NCBI RefSeq assembly: GCF_005144415.1
Contig: NZ_SWJE01000015.1
Span: forward strand, 62,001-126,000
Length of the DNA: 64,000 bases
From: Trinickia terrae
GTDB lineage: Bacteria; Pseudomonadota; Gammaproteobacteria; Burkholderiales; Burkholderiaceae
Reading direction: 5' to 3'
Shown: in pieces, positions 30,153-39,658 of the stretch
Position numbering within the stretch: position 1 is the first letter of the stretch
Layout of the letters: every line of letters begins with the position of its first letter
Notes under the pieces: model-generated
Told to the model about the DNA's origin: nothing
Seen by the model: only the letters and a program-made list of their open reading frames with translations
The model's database searches: none
Translations under genes and position numbers: made by a program

Positions 30153-30599
30153 TCAATGCTTGCCCGTGCTCCCGAACCCGCCTTCGCCGCGATCGCTTTG
30201 CTCGAACTCGTCGACGATGTTGAAGCGCGCCTGCACCACCGGCACGATCACGAGCTGTGCGAGGCGCTCCATCGGATTCAACGTGAACGCGGCTCGCCCG
30301 CGGTTCCACGTCGAAATCATCAACTGGCCTTGATAGTCCGAATCGATCAGCCCGACGAGGTTGCCGAGCACGATGCCGTGCTTGTGGCCGAGCCCCGAGC
30401 GCGGCAGGATCATCGCCGCGTAGCCCGGGTCGCCGACGTGGATCGCGAGGCCGGTCGGCACCAGGGCCGTTTCTCCGGGCTGAAGCGTCAGTGGCGTGTC
30501 GAGGCACGCGCGCAAGTCGAGGCCGGCGCTGCCGGACGTCGCGTAGGCGGGAAGCTGGTCGCGCATGCGCGCATCGAGGATCTTCAGGTCGAGTTTCAT
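30153..30599 (-). CDS. dut: dUTP diphosphatase
   Basis: A 148-residue trimeric enzyme that hydrolyses dUTP to dUMP, keeping uracil out of DNA and feeding dTMP synthesis. The five family motifs are visible: [33 protein letters not shown] and the C-terminal arm [10 protein letters not shown]. It starts the 3' side of a minus-strand run below the flavin oxidoreductase, 11 bp away, so they are probably cotranscribed. Confidence 0.97.
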   Translation of the reverse strand: MKLDLKILDARMRDQLPAYATSGSAGLDLRACLDTPLTLQPGETALVPTGLAIHVGDPGYAAMILPRSGLGHKHGIVLGNLVGLIDSDYQGQLMISTWNRGRAAFTLNPMERLAQLVIVPVVQARFNIVDEFEQSDRGEGGFGSTGKH

Positions 30600-30610
30600 G
30601 CAGGATCGGT

Positions 30611-31636
30611 TCAGTGTTGGTCAGGCGGTTGGGTGTTGCGCCCGAGCTCGAAAGCCTGGGCGAGAAGTTCGTACGAGCGCAGCCGGGCCCGGTAGCTCCC
30701 GGCTACGGTCAGGATGATCAATTCGTCGGCGTCGAATTGGTCTCTCAGTTCGGTGAGGCGCGCCGTCACCGATTCCGGCGTGCCAATGATGCTGCGCGGC
30801 TTTTCGCGATCGATCACGAGCTGGTCGCGCTCGCCGAATTCCTGCAACTGGCCCTGTTCGATCGACGGAATCGGCGCGTTGAGGCCGTACGCCATTTGCA
30901 CCCGGCGCAAGTCGACGGCCTTTTCCAAGTCCGCCGCCTCTTTTTCCGTATCCGCGCAGATCACGAAGACCGACGCGGCGAGGTAAGGCTCGTCTTCATG
31001 GCCGGGCGTGAAGCGTTCCCGGTAGGCATCGCCGACGCAGTGCCCGAAATGCGCGTTGATGAAGTGCGCGAATGCAAACCGCATGCCGAGCCTCGCCGCC
31101 AGCATCCCGCCGAAATCGCTCGAGCCCAGCATCCAGAGTTGCGGACGCGTCACGATCTGCGGCTGCAGCAGCACGCCTTGCGCGAGATGGTCGAGCGGCA
31201 GCTTGCCGCTCATCAGCCCGACGAGATCGGCGACCTGCTCCGCGAAGATCTCGCCCCGGTTGTATTGGCCGGCCGCGACGGCCTGCGCAGTCCGCATGTC
31301 GCCGCCGGGCGCGCGTCCGACGCCGAGATCGACGCGGTTCGGGAACAGCGCTTCGAGCATCAGGAACTGCTCGGCGATCTTGAACGGGCTGTAGTACGGC
31401 AGCATGATGCCGCCCGAGCCGATGCGGATGCGTTTGGTGAGGCTGCCGAGGCGGGCCAGCATCACTTCGGGGCAGGGGTTCGAGACAGCGCGCAGGCCAT
31501 GGTGCTCGGCGCACCAGTAGCGCGTGTAGCCGAGATCGTCGGCGAGCTGCGCGAGCTCGAGCGTGGCGGCGATTGCATCGGCCACCGAGTGCCCGTCGAT
31601 CACGGGCGTTTGATCGAGCACGGAAAGTAGCGTCAT
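30611..31636 (-). CDS. Luciferase-like flavin-dependent oxidoreductase (LLM class)
   Basis: A 341-residue protein of the bacterial-luciferase superfamily, YhbW-like. Features: [18 protein letters not shown] near residues 30-50, [16 protein letters not shown], and [11 protein letters not shown]. These enzymes use reduced FMN for monooxygenation or act as F420/FMN oxidoreductases; the substrate here is unknown. It follows coaBC on the same strand after about 108 bp and precedes dut by 11 bp. Confidence 0.92.
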   Translation of the reverse strand: MTLLSVLDQTPVIDGHSVADAIAATLELAQLADDLGYTRYWCAEHHGLRAVSNPCPEVMLARLGSLTKRIRIGSGGIMLPYYSPFKIAEQFLMLEALFPNRVDLGVGRAPGGDMRTAQAVAAGQYNRGEIFAEQVADLVGLMSGKLPLDHLAQGVLLQPQIVTRPQLWMLGSSDFGGMLAARLGMRFAFAHFINAHFGHCVGDAYRERFTPGHEDEPYLAASVFVICADTEKEAADLEKAVDLRRVQMAYGLNAPIPSIEQGQLQEFGERDQLVIDREKPRSIIGTPESVTARLTELRDQFDADELIILTVAGSYRARLRSYELLAQAFELGRNTQPPDQH

Positions 31637-31744
31637 GGCAGTACCGCTCCGAGGTTCCGATAGGTGGCCGGCGGCCAGGTCCGGCGACGCGCTCCGCGGG
31701 TGCGAAGGCGGTCCCCGGAGTCCGCTGGCCAGTCCAATCCCCGA

Positions 31745-32959
31745 TTACGAAATCAGGCTCGTGTCCGGCAGCCGGCGGGCGATTTCGCCGACCAGCGTCT
31801 GCGCGAGCGTGGTCTTGTCCGCGCGCGGCAGCTTCGTCACGCCGCCGGCTTCGAACAGTGCGACTTCATTATCGTCGCGGCCGAACGTTTGTGGCCCCAG
31901 GTTGCCGATCAAAAGAGGCACGTTCTTGCGGACGCGCTTTTCCTCGCCGTGCACGTCGAGATCGCCGCTTTCCGCGGCGAAGCCGACGCAGAACGGCGCA
32001 TGCGGCAGCTTCGCGACCGCCGCGAGGATGTCCGGGTTTTCGACGAACGTGAAGCTCGGCATCTTGCGGTCGGCCGTCTTCTTGATTTTATGTTCGCTGA
32101 CGTGATCCACACGCCAATCCGCGACGGCGGCCACGGCGATGAAGATGTCGCAGTCCGCGACCGCCTGCATGACCGCGTCGTGCATCTGCTGCGCCGTCTG
32201 CACGTCTTCGCGGTACACGCCCCAGGGCGTCTCGAGCGCGACCGGGCCGGCGATCAGGCGCACGTCGGCGCCTGCCTGCTGCGCGGCGCGCGCGAGCGCG
32301 AAACCCATCTTGCCGCTCGAGCGGTTGGTGATGCCGCGCACCGGGTCGAGCGGCTCGAAGGTCGGCCCGGCCGTGATCAGGACGCGCCGCCCGGCCAGCA
32401 CCTTCGGCTGGAAGAACGAGGCGATCGCTTCATAGGTCGCTTCGGGCTCGAGCATGCGGCCGTCGCCGACTTCGCCGCACGCCTGCGCGCCCGAATCCGG
32501 GCCGAGCACGAGCACGCCGTCCGCGCGCAGCTGCGCGACGTTGCGCTGCGTCGCCGGGTTTTGCCACATCTGGCGGTTCATCGCCGGCACGACGAGCAGC
32601 GGGCAATCGCGGGCAATGCAGAGCGTGGAGAGCAGGTCGTCGGCCATGCCGTGCGCGAGCTTGGCGAGGAAGTCGGTCGACGCGGGGGCGATCACGATCG
32701 CGTCGGCCTCGCGCGACAGGTCGATGTGCGGCATGTTGTTCGCGATGCGCGCATCCCACTGGCTCGTGTAGACGGGGCGCCCCGAGAGCGCCTGCATCGT
32801 GACGGGCGTGATGAACTGCGTGGCGGCTTCCGTCATCGCGACCTGCACGGTCGCGCCGGCCTTGGTGAGAAGCCGCGTCAGCTCGGCGATCTTGTAGCAG
32901 GCGATGCCGCCCGTCAGGCCCAGTACGAGGTGTTTTCCTGCGAGTTCCGAAGTTGCCAA
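31745..32959 (-). CDS. coaBC: Bifunctional phosphopantothenoylcysteine decarboxylase / phosphopantothenate-cysteine ligase
   Basis: A 404-residue cytoplasmic enzyme for two steps of coenzyme A synthesis. The N-terminal CoaC half is a flavoprotein (GGIACYKIAEL at the start, PAMNRQMWQNPA carrying the PXMNXXMW motif); the C-terminal CoaB half has GPTFEPLDPVRGITNRSSG and uses CTP to join cysteine. The start seems to be TTG, with GGAGA eight bases upstream; no closer in-frame ATG fits. It follows lspA by 25 bp in the ileS-lspA-coaBC-dut run. Confidence 0.96.
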   Translation of the reverse strand: MATSELAGKHLVLGLTGGIACYKIAELTRLLTKAGATVQVAMTEAATQFITPVTMQALSGRPVYTSQWDARIANNMPHIDLSREADAIVIAPASTDFLAKLAHGMADDLLSTLCIARDCPLLVVPAMNRQMWQNPATQRNVAQLRADGVLVLGPDSGAQACGEVGDGRMLEPEATYEAIASFFQPKVLAGRRVLITAGPTFEPLDPVRGITNRSSGKMGFALARAAQQAGADVRLIAGPVALETPWGVYREDVQTAQQMHDAVMQAVADCDIFIAVAAVADWRVDHVSEHKIKKTADRKMPSFTFVENPDILAAVAKLPHAPFCVGFAAESGDLDVHGEEKRVRKNVPLLIGNLGPQTFGRDDNEVALFEAGGVTKLPRADKTTLAQTLVGEIARRLPDTSLIS

Positions 32960-32984
32960 CGATCGTCTCCGAAAGCGCGTTCAG

Positions 32985-33485
32985 CTAGCGCGCGCCGCGC
33001 ACGCGCCGCAATTCGTCGAGCACAAGCAGCGCCGCGCCGACGCAGATCGCGCTGTCGGCAAGGTTGAACGCGGGCCAGTGCCAGCCGCCGACGTGGAAAT
33101 CGAGAAAGTCGATCACGTGGCCGTAGGCGAGCCGGTCGATCACGTTGCCGAGCGCGCCGCCCATGATCAGCGCAAGCGACGTGCAGAAGAGCCGCTGGTT
33201 GCCGTGGCGCTTCATCAAGTAGCAGATCACCAGCGCGGCGGCAATGCCGAGCAGCGTGAACGCCCAGCGCTGCCAGCCGCCCGCCGCGGAGAGGAAGCTG
33301 AACGCGGCGCCGCGGTTGAACACCAGGAAGAAGTTGAAGAACGGCGTGATCGCATACGGCACCGCGTACGCAAATACCTTCTTGACGGCGATCTTCGTCA
33401 ACTGATCGAAGAGGATCACGATCAGCGCGATGCCCAGCCACGGCGCGAGGGTTCCGCTTGCTTGCTTCGACATGGTCTTCGCCAT
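32985..33485 (-). CDS. lspA: Lipoprotein signal peptidase (signal peptidase II)
   Basis: A 166-residue inner-membrane aspartyl protease with four helices that cleaves prolipoproteins before the lipid-modified Cys. Catalytic aspartates lie in [19 protein letters not shown] and [13 protein letters not shown]; the first-helix DQLTK is also typical. Its ATG shares one base with the ileS stop (TAATG), a conserved coupling in proteobacteria. The window contains one clear lipoprotein client near 22-24 kb. Confidence 0.97.
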   Translation of the reverse strand: MAKTMSKQASGTLAPWLGIALIVILFDQLTKIAVKKVFAYAVPYAITPFFNFFLVFNRGAAFSFLSAAGGWQRWAFTLLGIAAALVICYLMKRHGNQRLFCTSLALIMGGALGNVIDRLAYGHVIDFLDFHVGGWHWPAFNLADSAICVGAALLVLDELRRVRGAR

Positions 33486-36322
33486 TATGCCGCGCTCCTT
33501 GTCTCGCCGCTGCCGAACAGGTTGGACACGCAGCGGCCGCAGAGCGTGGGGTGCTCGGCGTTCGCGCCGACGTCTTCGCGGTAGTGCCAGCAGCGCTCGC
33601 ACTTCAGGTACTTCGAGGTGACGACCTCGACGCCTTCGTCGCTTTCCGCCTGGACCTTGACGACGGTGGCCGCCGAGGTGATCAGCACGAACTTGAGGTC
33701 GTCGGCGAGGCTCGCGAGCGCGTCGTAGCGCGCGCCGCTCGCACGGATCTGGACCTCGGCCTGCAGCGACGAGCCGATCTGGTTCGCTACGCGCGCCTCT
33801 TCGAGCGCCTTCGTCACGTTGCCGCGCACTTCGCGCAGGAGCGACCACTTGTCGAGCAGCGCCGCCGCGCCGGGCACTTCAGGGAACGCGTAATACGTTT
33901 CGGTGAAGATCGTGTCGCTGCCCGGCTGGAACACCTTCCACGCTTCCTCGGCGGTGAACGAGAGGAACGGCGCCATCATCCGCAAGAGGCCCTGCGCGAC
34001 GTGATAGAGCGCGGTCTGCGCCGAGCGGCGCGCGGCCGAATCGGGGGCGCTCGTGTAGAGGCGATCCTTCAGCACGTCGAGATAGAAGCCGCCCAGGTCT
34101 TCGGAGCAGAACGTCTGCAGCTTCGCGACGACCGGGTGGAACTCGTACTTCTCGTAGTGGGCGAGCACGTCCTGCTGCAGCGAAGCGGTGAGCGCGACGG
34201 CGTAGCGGTCGATCTCGAGCCATTCGCCGATCGGGCGCGCGTTCTTCTCGATGTCGAAGTCCGACAGGTTCGCGAGCAGGAAGCGCAGCGTGTTGCGGAT
34301 GCGCCGGTAGCTTTCCGTCACGCGCTTCAGGATTTCCTCGGAGATCGCGAGCTCGCCGGAATAGTCGGTCGATGCGATCCACAGGCGGATGATTTCCGCG
34401 CCCAGGCGGTTTGCGACTTCATGCGGATCGACGCCGTTGCCGAGCGACTTGCTCATCTTGCGGCCTTCGCCGTCGACGGTGAAGCCGTGCGTGAGGAGCG
34501 CGTCGTACGGCGCGCGGCCGTCGAGCATCGAGGCGGTCAGCAAGGACGAATGGAACCAGCCGCGGTGCTGGTCCGAGCCCTCGAGATAAAGGTCAGCGGG
34601 GAATTGCAGCTGATCCGCGTGCGAGCCGCGCAGCACGTGCCAGTGCGTCGTGCCCGAATCGAACCAGACGTCGAGCGTGTCGCGGTTCTTCTCGTACAGG
34701 TTGGCGTCGTCGCCGATCAGCTCGCGCGGATCGAGCGTCTGCCATGCCTCGATGCCGCTTTCCTCGACGCGCTGGGCGACCGCTTCGAGCAGCTCCAGCG
34801 TGCGCGGATGCAGCTCGCCCGTTTCCTTGTGGACGAAGAACGCCATCGGCACGCCCCATTGGCGCTGGCGCGAGAGCGTCCAGTCGGGGCGGTTCGCGAT
34901 CATGCTGTGGAGGCGCTGCTTGCCCCACGACGGGTAGAACGCGGTGGCGTCGACGGCCGCGAGCGCCGTCTCGCGCAGCGTCCTGCCGCCGTCCGCAGGC
35001 GTCACGTCCATGCCGGCGAACCATTGCGAGGTCGCGCGATAGACGATCGGCGTCTTGTGGCGCCAGCAGTGCATGTAGCTGTGGGTGTACTTCTCGGTGT
35101 GCAGCAGCACGCCGGCCGCGCCGAGGGCCTCGACGATCTTCGGGTTCGCCGTCCAGATCGACAGGCCGCCGAACAGCGCGAGCGATTCGATGTAGCGGCC
35201 GTCGCCCATCACCGGGTTGATGATGTCGGAATCGGCCATGCCGTGCGACTTGCACGACTCGAAGTCTTCCACGCCGTAGGCGGGCGAAGAGTGGACGATG
35301 CCCGTGCCGGACTCGGTCGTCACGTACTCGCCGAGGTAGACCGGCGCCGTGCGCTTGTAGTCGGGGTGCGCGGAAGCGAGCGGGTGACGGAAGCGCACGT
35401 TCACGAGCGCAGCGCCCGGCGCGGTCGCGACGATGCGGCCTTCGAGCTTGTACGTTTGCAGGCACGCTTCGACGCGCTCCTGCGCGAGGATCAGGAGGCC
35501 GCGCGGCGTATCGACGAGCGCATAGACGATCTCCGGATTCACGTTGAGCGCCTGGTTGGCCGGGATGGTCCAGGGCGTCGTGGTCCAGATCACGATGCCG
35601 CCCTCGTTGCGCGGCAGGGCGGCAAGGCCGAATGCCTGCGCGGTCTTCTCGGGTTCCGCGAACGGGAACATGACGTCGATCGTCGGATCGGTCTTGTCCG
35701 TGTACTCGACTTCCGCTTCCGCGAGCGCCGAGCCGCAGTCGAAGCACCAGTTCACCGGCTTGAGGCCGCGGAACACGTAGCCCTTCTCGATGATCTTCGC
35801 GAGCGCGCGGATTTCACCGGCCTCGTTGGCGAAGTTCATGGTCTTGTACGGATTGTCCCAATCGCCGAGCACGCCGAGGCGCCGGAAGCCCGCCTTCTGT
35901 TTCTCGATCTGCTCACTCGCGTAGGCGCGCGCCTTTTGCATCACCTCGGCGGCCGGCAGCGATTTGCCGAACTGCTTCTCGATCTGGATCTCGATCGGCA
36001 TGCCGTGGCAGTCCCAGCCGGGCACATAGGCGGCGTCGAAACCCGCCATGTTGCGCGATTTGACGACCATGTCCTTCAGGATCTTGTTCACCGCGTGGCC
36101 GAGGTGGATGTCGCCGTTCGCGTACGGCGGGCCATCGTGCAGGATGAACTTCTTGCGGCCGCGGCTCGCGGCGCGGATCGTCTCGTAGACCTTGTTCTCC
36201 TGCCATTCCTTCACCCATTGCGGTTCGCGCTTGGGCAGGTCGCCACGCATCGGGAACGGCGTGTCGAGCAGGTTGACCGGATACTTGGCCTGGGGTTTCG
36301 AATCGGTTTTCTTGTTGCTCAT
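33485..36322 (-). CDS. ileS: Isoleucine-tRNA ligase
   Basis: A 945-residue class I aminoacyl-tRNA synthetase. Signature HIGH-like HLGHAV (about 68) and KMSKS ([15 protein letters not shown]) are present; the CP1 editing domain contains [15 protein letters not shown]; the C-terminal zinc fold has [12 protein letters not shown] and [11 protein letters not shown]. Length matches the bacterial (non-eukaryotic-like, mupirocin-sensitive type) enzyme. It is transcribed with lspA, and separated from ribF upstream by about 180 bp containing a large palindrome. Confidence 0.98.
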   Translation of the reverse strand: MSNKKTDSKPQAKYPVNLLDTPFPMRGDLPKREPQWVKEWQENKVYETIRAASRGRKKFILHDGPPYANGDIHLGHAVNKILKDMVVKSRNMAGFDAAYVPGWDCHGMPIEIQIEKQFGKSLPAAEVMQKARAYASEQIEKQKAGFRRLGVLGDWDNPYKTMNFANEAGEIRALAKIIEKGYVFRGLKPVNWCFDCGSALAEAEVEYTDKTDPTIDVMFPFAEPEKTAQAFGLAALPRNEGGIVIWTTTPWTIPANQALNVNPEIVYALVDTPRGLLILAQERVEACLQTYKLEGRIVATAPGAALVNVRFRHPLASAHPDYKRTAPVYLGEYVTTESGTGIVHSSPAYGVEDFESCKSHGMADSDIINPVMGDGRYIESLALFGGLSIWTANPKIVEALGAAGVLLHTEKYTHSYMHCWRHKTPIVYRATSQWFAGMDVTPADGGRTLRETALAAVDATAFYPSWGKQRLHSMIANRPDWTLSRQRQWGVPMAFFVHKETGELHPRTLELLEAVAQRVEESGIEAWQTLDPRELIGDDANLYEKNRDTLDVWFDSGTTHWHVLRGSHADQLQFPADLYLEGSDQHRGWFHSSLLTASMLDGRAPYDALLTHGFTVDGEGRKMSKSLGNGVDPHEVANRLGAEIIRLWIASTDYSGELAISEEILKRVTESYRRIRNTLRFLLANLSDFDIEKNARPIGEWLEIDRYAVALTASLQQDVLAHYEKYEFHPVVAKLQTFCSEDLGGFYLDVLKDRLYTSAPDSAARRSAQTALYHVAQGLLRMMAPFLSFTAEEAWKVFQPGSDTIFTETYYAFPEVPGAAALLDKWSLLREVRGNVTKALEEARVANQIGSSLQAEVQIRASGARYDALASLADDLKFVLITSAATVVKVQAESDEGVEVVTSKYLKCERCWHYREDVGANAEHPTLCGRCVSNLFGSGETRSAA

Positions 36323-36464
36323 GGTGAGAAATCGCTGGAAAACGGTGGACGCTCTGCGGTGCGTCGTGTCGGGCGCGGCGTCCGGCGCATCGTCCCGGGG
36401 CGGATGTCTACCGATCCGGGTTGCGGCGCGACGCCGTGTACTGTGTGTGCTGCGTTTGCGTCAG

Positions 36465-36496
36465 GGTGCGAACAGGCGTCGACGCCTGTTCGCACC
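36465..36496. repeat. 32-bp perfect palindrome downstream of ribF
   Basis: GGTGCGAACAGGCGTC is followed at once by its exact reverse complement, with no loop. It begins 10 bp after the ribF stop and lies about 140 bp before ileS. In RNA it could make a 14-bp stem; as DNA it could be a binding or cruciform site. No T-run follows on either strand. Confidence 0.85.
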
Positions 36497-36505
36497 GCTG
36501 CGCGG

Positions 36506-37519
36506 CTACCTAATTCGGTCGGTGGCCGAGGTGGAAAAACCCGTCGTGCGGCTGCCGGGTGCGGCGTCCGTGCCGCCCGTGGCGACGCCGAGCGCGGCGA
36601 AATACTCGCGCGCATGGGCGACGTCGCGGGCGATGGCCGCCGTCAGCGTTTCGAGATCGACGAATTTCTCCTCGTCGCGCAGCTTCTTCAGGAATTCGAC
36701 GCGCACGAGCTTGCCGTAGGCGTTGCCGTGCCAGTCGAGCAAATGGACTTCGAGCAGGACGCGGCCGGAATCGTCGACGGTCGGCCGCAGGCCGAGGCTC
36801 GCGACGCCCGGCAGCGGCTCGGGGCCTATGCCATGCACGCGCACGATGAAGATGCCCGAGAGCGCCGGCCGCTTGTGGGCGATCGGCAGGTTGAGCGTCG
36901 GAAAGCCGAGGTCGCGGCCGAGCTTCAGGCCATGCACGACATGGCCGCTGATTGCGTAGTCGCGGCCGAGCGCCGAGCGCGCCGCGTCGAGATCGCCCGC
37001 GATCAGCGAGGCGCGCACGCCGGAACTGGAAATGCGCGCGCCGGAGGGATCGGCGACGGTCGCCATCTGCTCGACTTCGAAGCCGTGCTGCGCGCCCGCG
37101 GCTTGCAGCGAGGCAAAATCACCCGCGCGTTTCGCGCCGTAGCGGAAATCGTCTCCGATCATCACCCAGCGCGCGTGCAGCCCGTTGACGATGATCCGCT
37201 CGACGAACGCGTCGGGCGTCTGGCTCGCGAACGTGTGATTGAAGTGCTCGACGACGACGCGGTCGACGCCGTTCATCCGCAGCGCCTCGAGCTTGTCGCG
37301 CAGCATCGCGATGCGCGGCGGGGCGCCCGCCGGGTTGAAGAATTCCCGCGGGTGCGGCTCGAAGGTCATCACGCAGACGGGCAGGCCGCGCGCGTCGGCC
37401 GCCGCGCGCACGCGGGCGAGCAGCGCCTGGTGGCCGCGGTGGACACCGTCGAAGTTGCCGATCGTCAGCGCGCAGGGCGCCCGGCTTTCGGCATTGGGAA
37501 GACCGCGGAAGACTCTCAC
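36506..37519 (-). CDS. ribF: Bifunctional riboflavin kinase / FAD synthetase
   Basis: A 337-residue enzyme making FMN and then FAD. The N-terminal nucleotidyltransferase part has LTIGNFDGVHRGHQAL with the HxGH-like motif and later SSSGVRASL; the C-terminal flavokinase part has GRDLGFPTLNLP and the SLGLRPTVD segment. A GTG start is chosen because the protein would then begin VRVFRGLPN, the usual RibF beginning; longer frames upstream read through purN antisense. It is divergent from purN. An unusual C-terminal extension of about 25 residues (TGGTDAAPGSRTTGFSTSA) lies past the fold. Confidence 0.93.
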   Translation of the reverse strand: MRVFRGLPNAESRAPCALTIGNFDGVHRGHQALLARVRAAADARGLPVCVMTFEPHPREFFNPAGAPPRIAMLRDKLEALRMNGVDRVVVEHFNHTFASQTPDAFVERIIVNGLHARWVMIGDDFRYGAKRAGDFASLQAAGAQHGFEVEQMATVADPSGARISSSGVRASLIAGDLDAARSALGRDYAISGHVVHGLKLGRDLGFPTLNLPIAHKRPALSGIFIVRVHGIGPEPLPGVASLGLRPTVDDSGRVLLEVHLLDWHGNAYGKLVRVEFLKKLRDEEKFVDLETLTAAIARDVAHAREYFAALGVATGGTDAAPGSRTTGFSTSATDRIR

Positions 37520-37621
37520 GATAGCGGATGGGGTGGGCGGGCGGAGTGCCGCAAAGCAGAAGATTATAAACGTTCGGGGCCCACGGCGGCTGAGCCTGCC
37601 GGTTTGGGCCTTTCCGAATGA

Positions 37622-37627
37622 TAAAAT
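37622..37627 (+). promoter_or_regulatory. Extended -10 box directly before purN
   Basis: TGATAAAAT gives an extended -10 (TG-N-TAAAAT) ending 6 nt before the purN ATG. With no Shine-Dalgarno, a leaderless mRNA is likely. No good -35 was seen, which extended -10 promoters do not need. Confidence 0.45.
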
Positions 37628-37633
37628 TCGCGG

Positions 37634-38287
37634 ATGAAAAAAATCGTCATCCTGATTTCGGGACGAGGCAGCAACATGGAAGCCCTCGTGCGCGCTTGCG
37701 CGCACGAGGGCTGGCCGGCGCAGGTCGCCGCCGTGATTGCCAATCGTCCTGACGCCGCGGGCCTGGCCTTCGCGGCGTCGCACGGCATTGCCGCGCAAGT
37801 GGTCGATCATCGCGCCTATCCCGACCGCGAATCCTTCGATGCCGCACTCGCCGCCGCCATCGACGGCTACGAGGCCGACCTCGTCGTGCTGGCGGGCTTC
37901 ATGCGCGTGCTGACGCCGGGCTTCGTCGACCGTTACGCCGGGCGGATGCTGAACGTGCATCCGTCGCTCTTGCCGAGCTTTCCTGGCCTGCATACGCATC
38001 AGCAGGCGCTCGACGCGGGCGTGCGCCTGCACGGCGTGACCGTGCATTTCGTCACGTCGCAACTGGATCATGGGCCGGTCGTCGTGCAGGCGGCGGTGCC
38101 CGTCGTCGACGGCGACGATGCGGCGGCGCTCGCCGCGCGCGTGCTCGCCTGCGAGCACGTGATCTATCCACGGGCGGTGCGCTGGTTCGTCGAGGGGCGG
38201 CTCGCGCTCGACGGCCTGCGCGTGACGCTCACGCCGCCCGAGCCGCAATGGCTCTTTTCTGAACGACTTACCGGGGATGCAGAATGA
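37634..38287 (+). CDS. purN: Phosphoribosylglycinamide formyltransferase
   Basis: A 217-residue purine-synthesis enzyme that formylates GAR using 10-formyltetrahydrofolate. Motifs: VILISGRGSNMEAL at the phosphate site, LAGFMRVLTPGFV, and the catalytic stretch LNVHPSLLPSFPG followed by TVHFVTSQLDHGP with the key Asn, His and Asp. It overlaps the methyltransferase gene by 4 bp (ATGA). A strong hairpin occurs within codons 16-27. A -10-like box just before the ATG suggests a leaderless transcript. Confidence 0.97.
   Translation: MKKIVILISGRGSNMEALVRACAHEGWPAQVAAVIANRPDAAGLAFAASHGIAAQVVDHRAYPDRESFDAALAAAIDGYEADLVVLAGFMRVLTPGFVDRYAGRMLNVHPSLLPSFPGLHTHQQALDAGVRLHGVTVHFVTSQLDHGPVVVQAAVPVVDGDDAAALAARVLACEHVIYPRAVRWFVEGRLALDGLRVTLTPPEPQWLFSERLTGDAE
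37681..37712 (+). repeat. 15-bp perfect hairpin inside the purN coding start
   Basis: AGCCCTCGTGCGCGC pairs perfectly with its downstream complement across a 2-nt centre (TT). It spans codons 16-27 (ALVRACAHEG). In an mRNA with little or no leader this would sit just behind the initiating ribosome. Confidence 0.8.
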
Positions 38288-39645
38288 AAAAAAGCAAAGG
38301 GTCCAACGGCCACAATCGTTCGCGCCGCGCTGAAGGAAACGGCAAGCAGCCGGGCCGCGGCTCCGCCGGCGGCGGCAGCGGTGGCCCCAGGGTGCACGGT
38401 TTCCTGATCGGGCAAACCGAATCGCTCCTCGCCGAGGTGCTCAAATTCGCCGGCCCCGCCGACGCCACGACGAGCCGCTTTTTCCGTGCGCATCCGAAGC
38501 TCGGGCACGCCGAGCGCGGCGTGATTGCCGAGGCGGTGTTCGCGGTGCTGCGCAGGCGCATGGAATTCGCACATCTGGCCGAAAGCGGCAGCGGCAGCCC
38601 GGCGCGGCGCCTCGCGCTGCTCGGCCTGATGCAGACGGTGGGGCTCACGGCGCTCAAGCCGTTCATTTCCGCCGACGAACTCGGATGGCTCGAGCACGTC
38701 TCGAAGATCGACCCGCAGAACCTGCCGCTGCGCGTGCGCACGAACTTGCCGGAGTGGATCGTCGAGGCGCTCGCCAAGCGTTTCGAGGCCGACGAGCTCG
38801 CGCAGCTCGCTGCCGCGCTGAACTACCCGGCGCCGCTCGACCTGCGCGCGAACCCGGTCAAGGCGACCCGCGACCAGGTGCTCGACGCGCTCAAGGAGGC
38901 CGGCATCGACGCGGGCGCGATGCCGTTCGCGCCGGCCGGCGTGCGCGTGGCCGGCAAGCCGGCGCTCACCAAATTGAAGGCGTTCGAGGACGGCTGGATC
39001 GAAGTGCAGGACGAGGGCAGCCAACTGCTGTGCTCGCTCGTCGCGCCCAAGCGCGGCGAGATGGTCGTCGACTTCTGCGCCGGCGCGGGCGGCAAGACGC
39101 TCGCGCTCGGCGCGATGATGCGTTCGACCGGGCGCCTCTACGCGTTCGACGTGTCCGACCGGCGGCTGGCGAAGCTCAAGCCGCGCCTCGCGAGGAGCGG
39201 CTTGTCGAACGTGAATCCGGTGCTGATCGACAGCGAGCACGACGCGAAGATCAAGCGCCTCGCGGGCAAGATCGACCGCGTGCTCGTCGATGCGCCGTGC
39301 AGCGGCCTTGGCACGCTGCGCCGCAATCCCGACCTGAAATGGCGCCAGACGCCCGAATCGGTCGCCGAGCTGACGCCGAAGCAGGCGTCGATCCTGGCGA
39401 GCGCGGCGCGGCTCGTGAAGAAGGGTGGACGTCTCGTCTACGCGACTTGCAGCCTGCTCGAAGCGGAAAACGAGGCAATCGTCGCGCAGTTTCTCGCCGA
39501 GCACCCCGAGTTCGCGCTCGTGCCTGCCGGCACGGTGCTCGCGGAGCAGCGCATCGAGCTCGAGATGGGCGATTACCTGTCGCTGTGGCCGCATCGTCAC
39601 GCGACCGACGGCTTCTTCGCCGCCGTGCTCGAGCGGCGCGGGTGA
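38284..39645 (+). CDS. RsmB-family rRNA m5C methyltransferase
   Basis: A 453-residue SAM-dependent RNA cytosine-C5 methyltransferase (RsmB/NOP2/Sun). The N-terminal third is a NusB-like helical domain preceded by a basic Gly/Ser-rich tail (about 35 residues). The catalytic domain has VVDFCAGAGGKTLAL (SAM site), VDAPCSGLGTLRRNPD (motif IV Cys) and VYATCSLLEAENEAIV (motif VI catalytic Cys). It is similar to the 16S C967 enzyme but shorter than classic RsmB at the N-terminus, so another target is possible. Coupled to purN. Confidence 0.92.
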   Translation: MKKSKGSNGHNRSRRAEGNGKQPGRGSAGGGSGGPRVHGFLIGQTESLLAEVLKFAGPADATTSRFFRAHPKLGHAERGVIAEAVFAVLRRRMEFAHLAESGSGSPARRLALLGLMQTVGLTALKPFISADELGWLEHVSKIDPQNLPLRVRTNLPEWIVEALAKRFEADELAQLAAALNYPAPLDLRANPVKATRDQVLDALKEAGIDAGAMPFAPAGVRVAGKPALTKLKAFEDGWIEVQDEGSQLLCSLVAPKRGEMVVDFCAGAGGKTLALGAMMRSTGRLYAFDVSDRRLAKLKPRLARSGLSNVNPVLIDSEHDAKIKRLAGKIDRVLVDAPCSGLGTLRRNPDLKWRQTPESVAELTPKQASILASAARLVKKGGRLVYATCSLLEAENEAIVAQFLAEHPEFALVPAGTVLAEQRIELEMGDYLSLWPHRHATDGFFAAVLERRG

Positions 39646-39658
39646 TGCCGGATAGTCC

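Noticed and set aside
33458-37621. Very long plus-strand frame (1387 codons) antisense to ileS and ribF
   Set aside because: Two well-supported genes lie opposite; protein is low-information Arg/Val/Asp-rich sequence.
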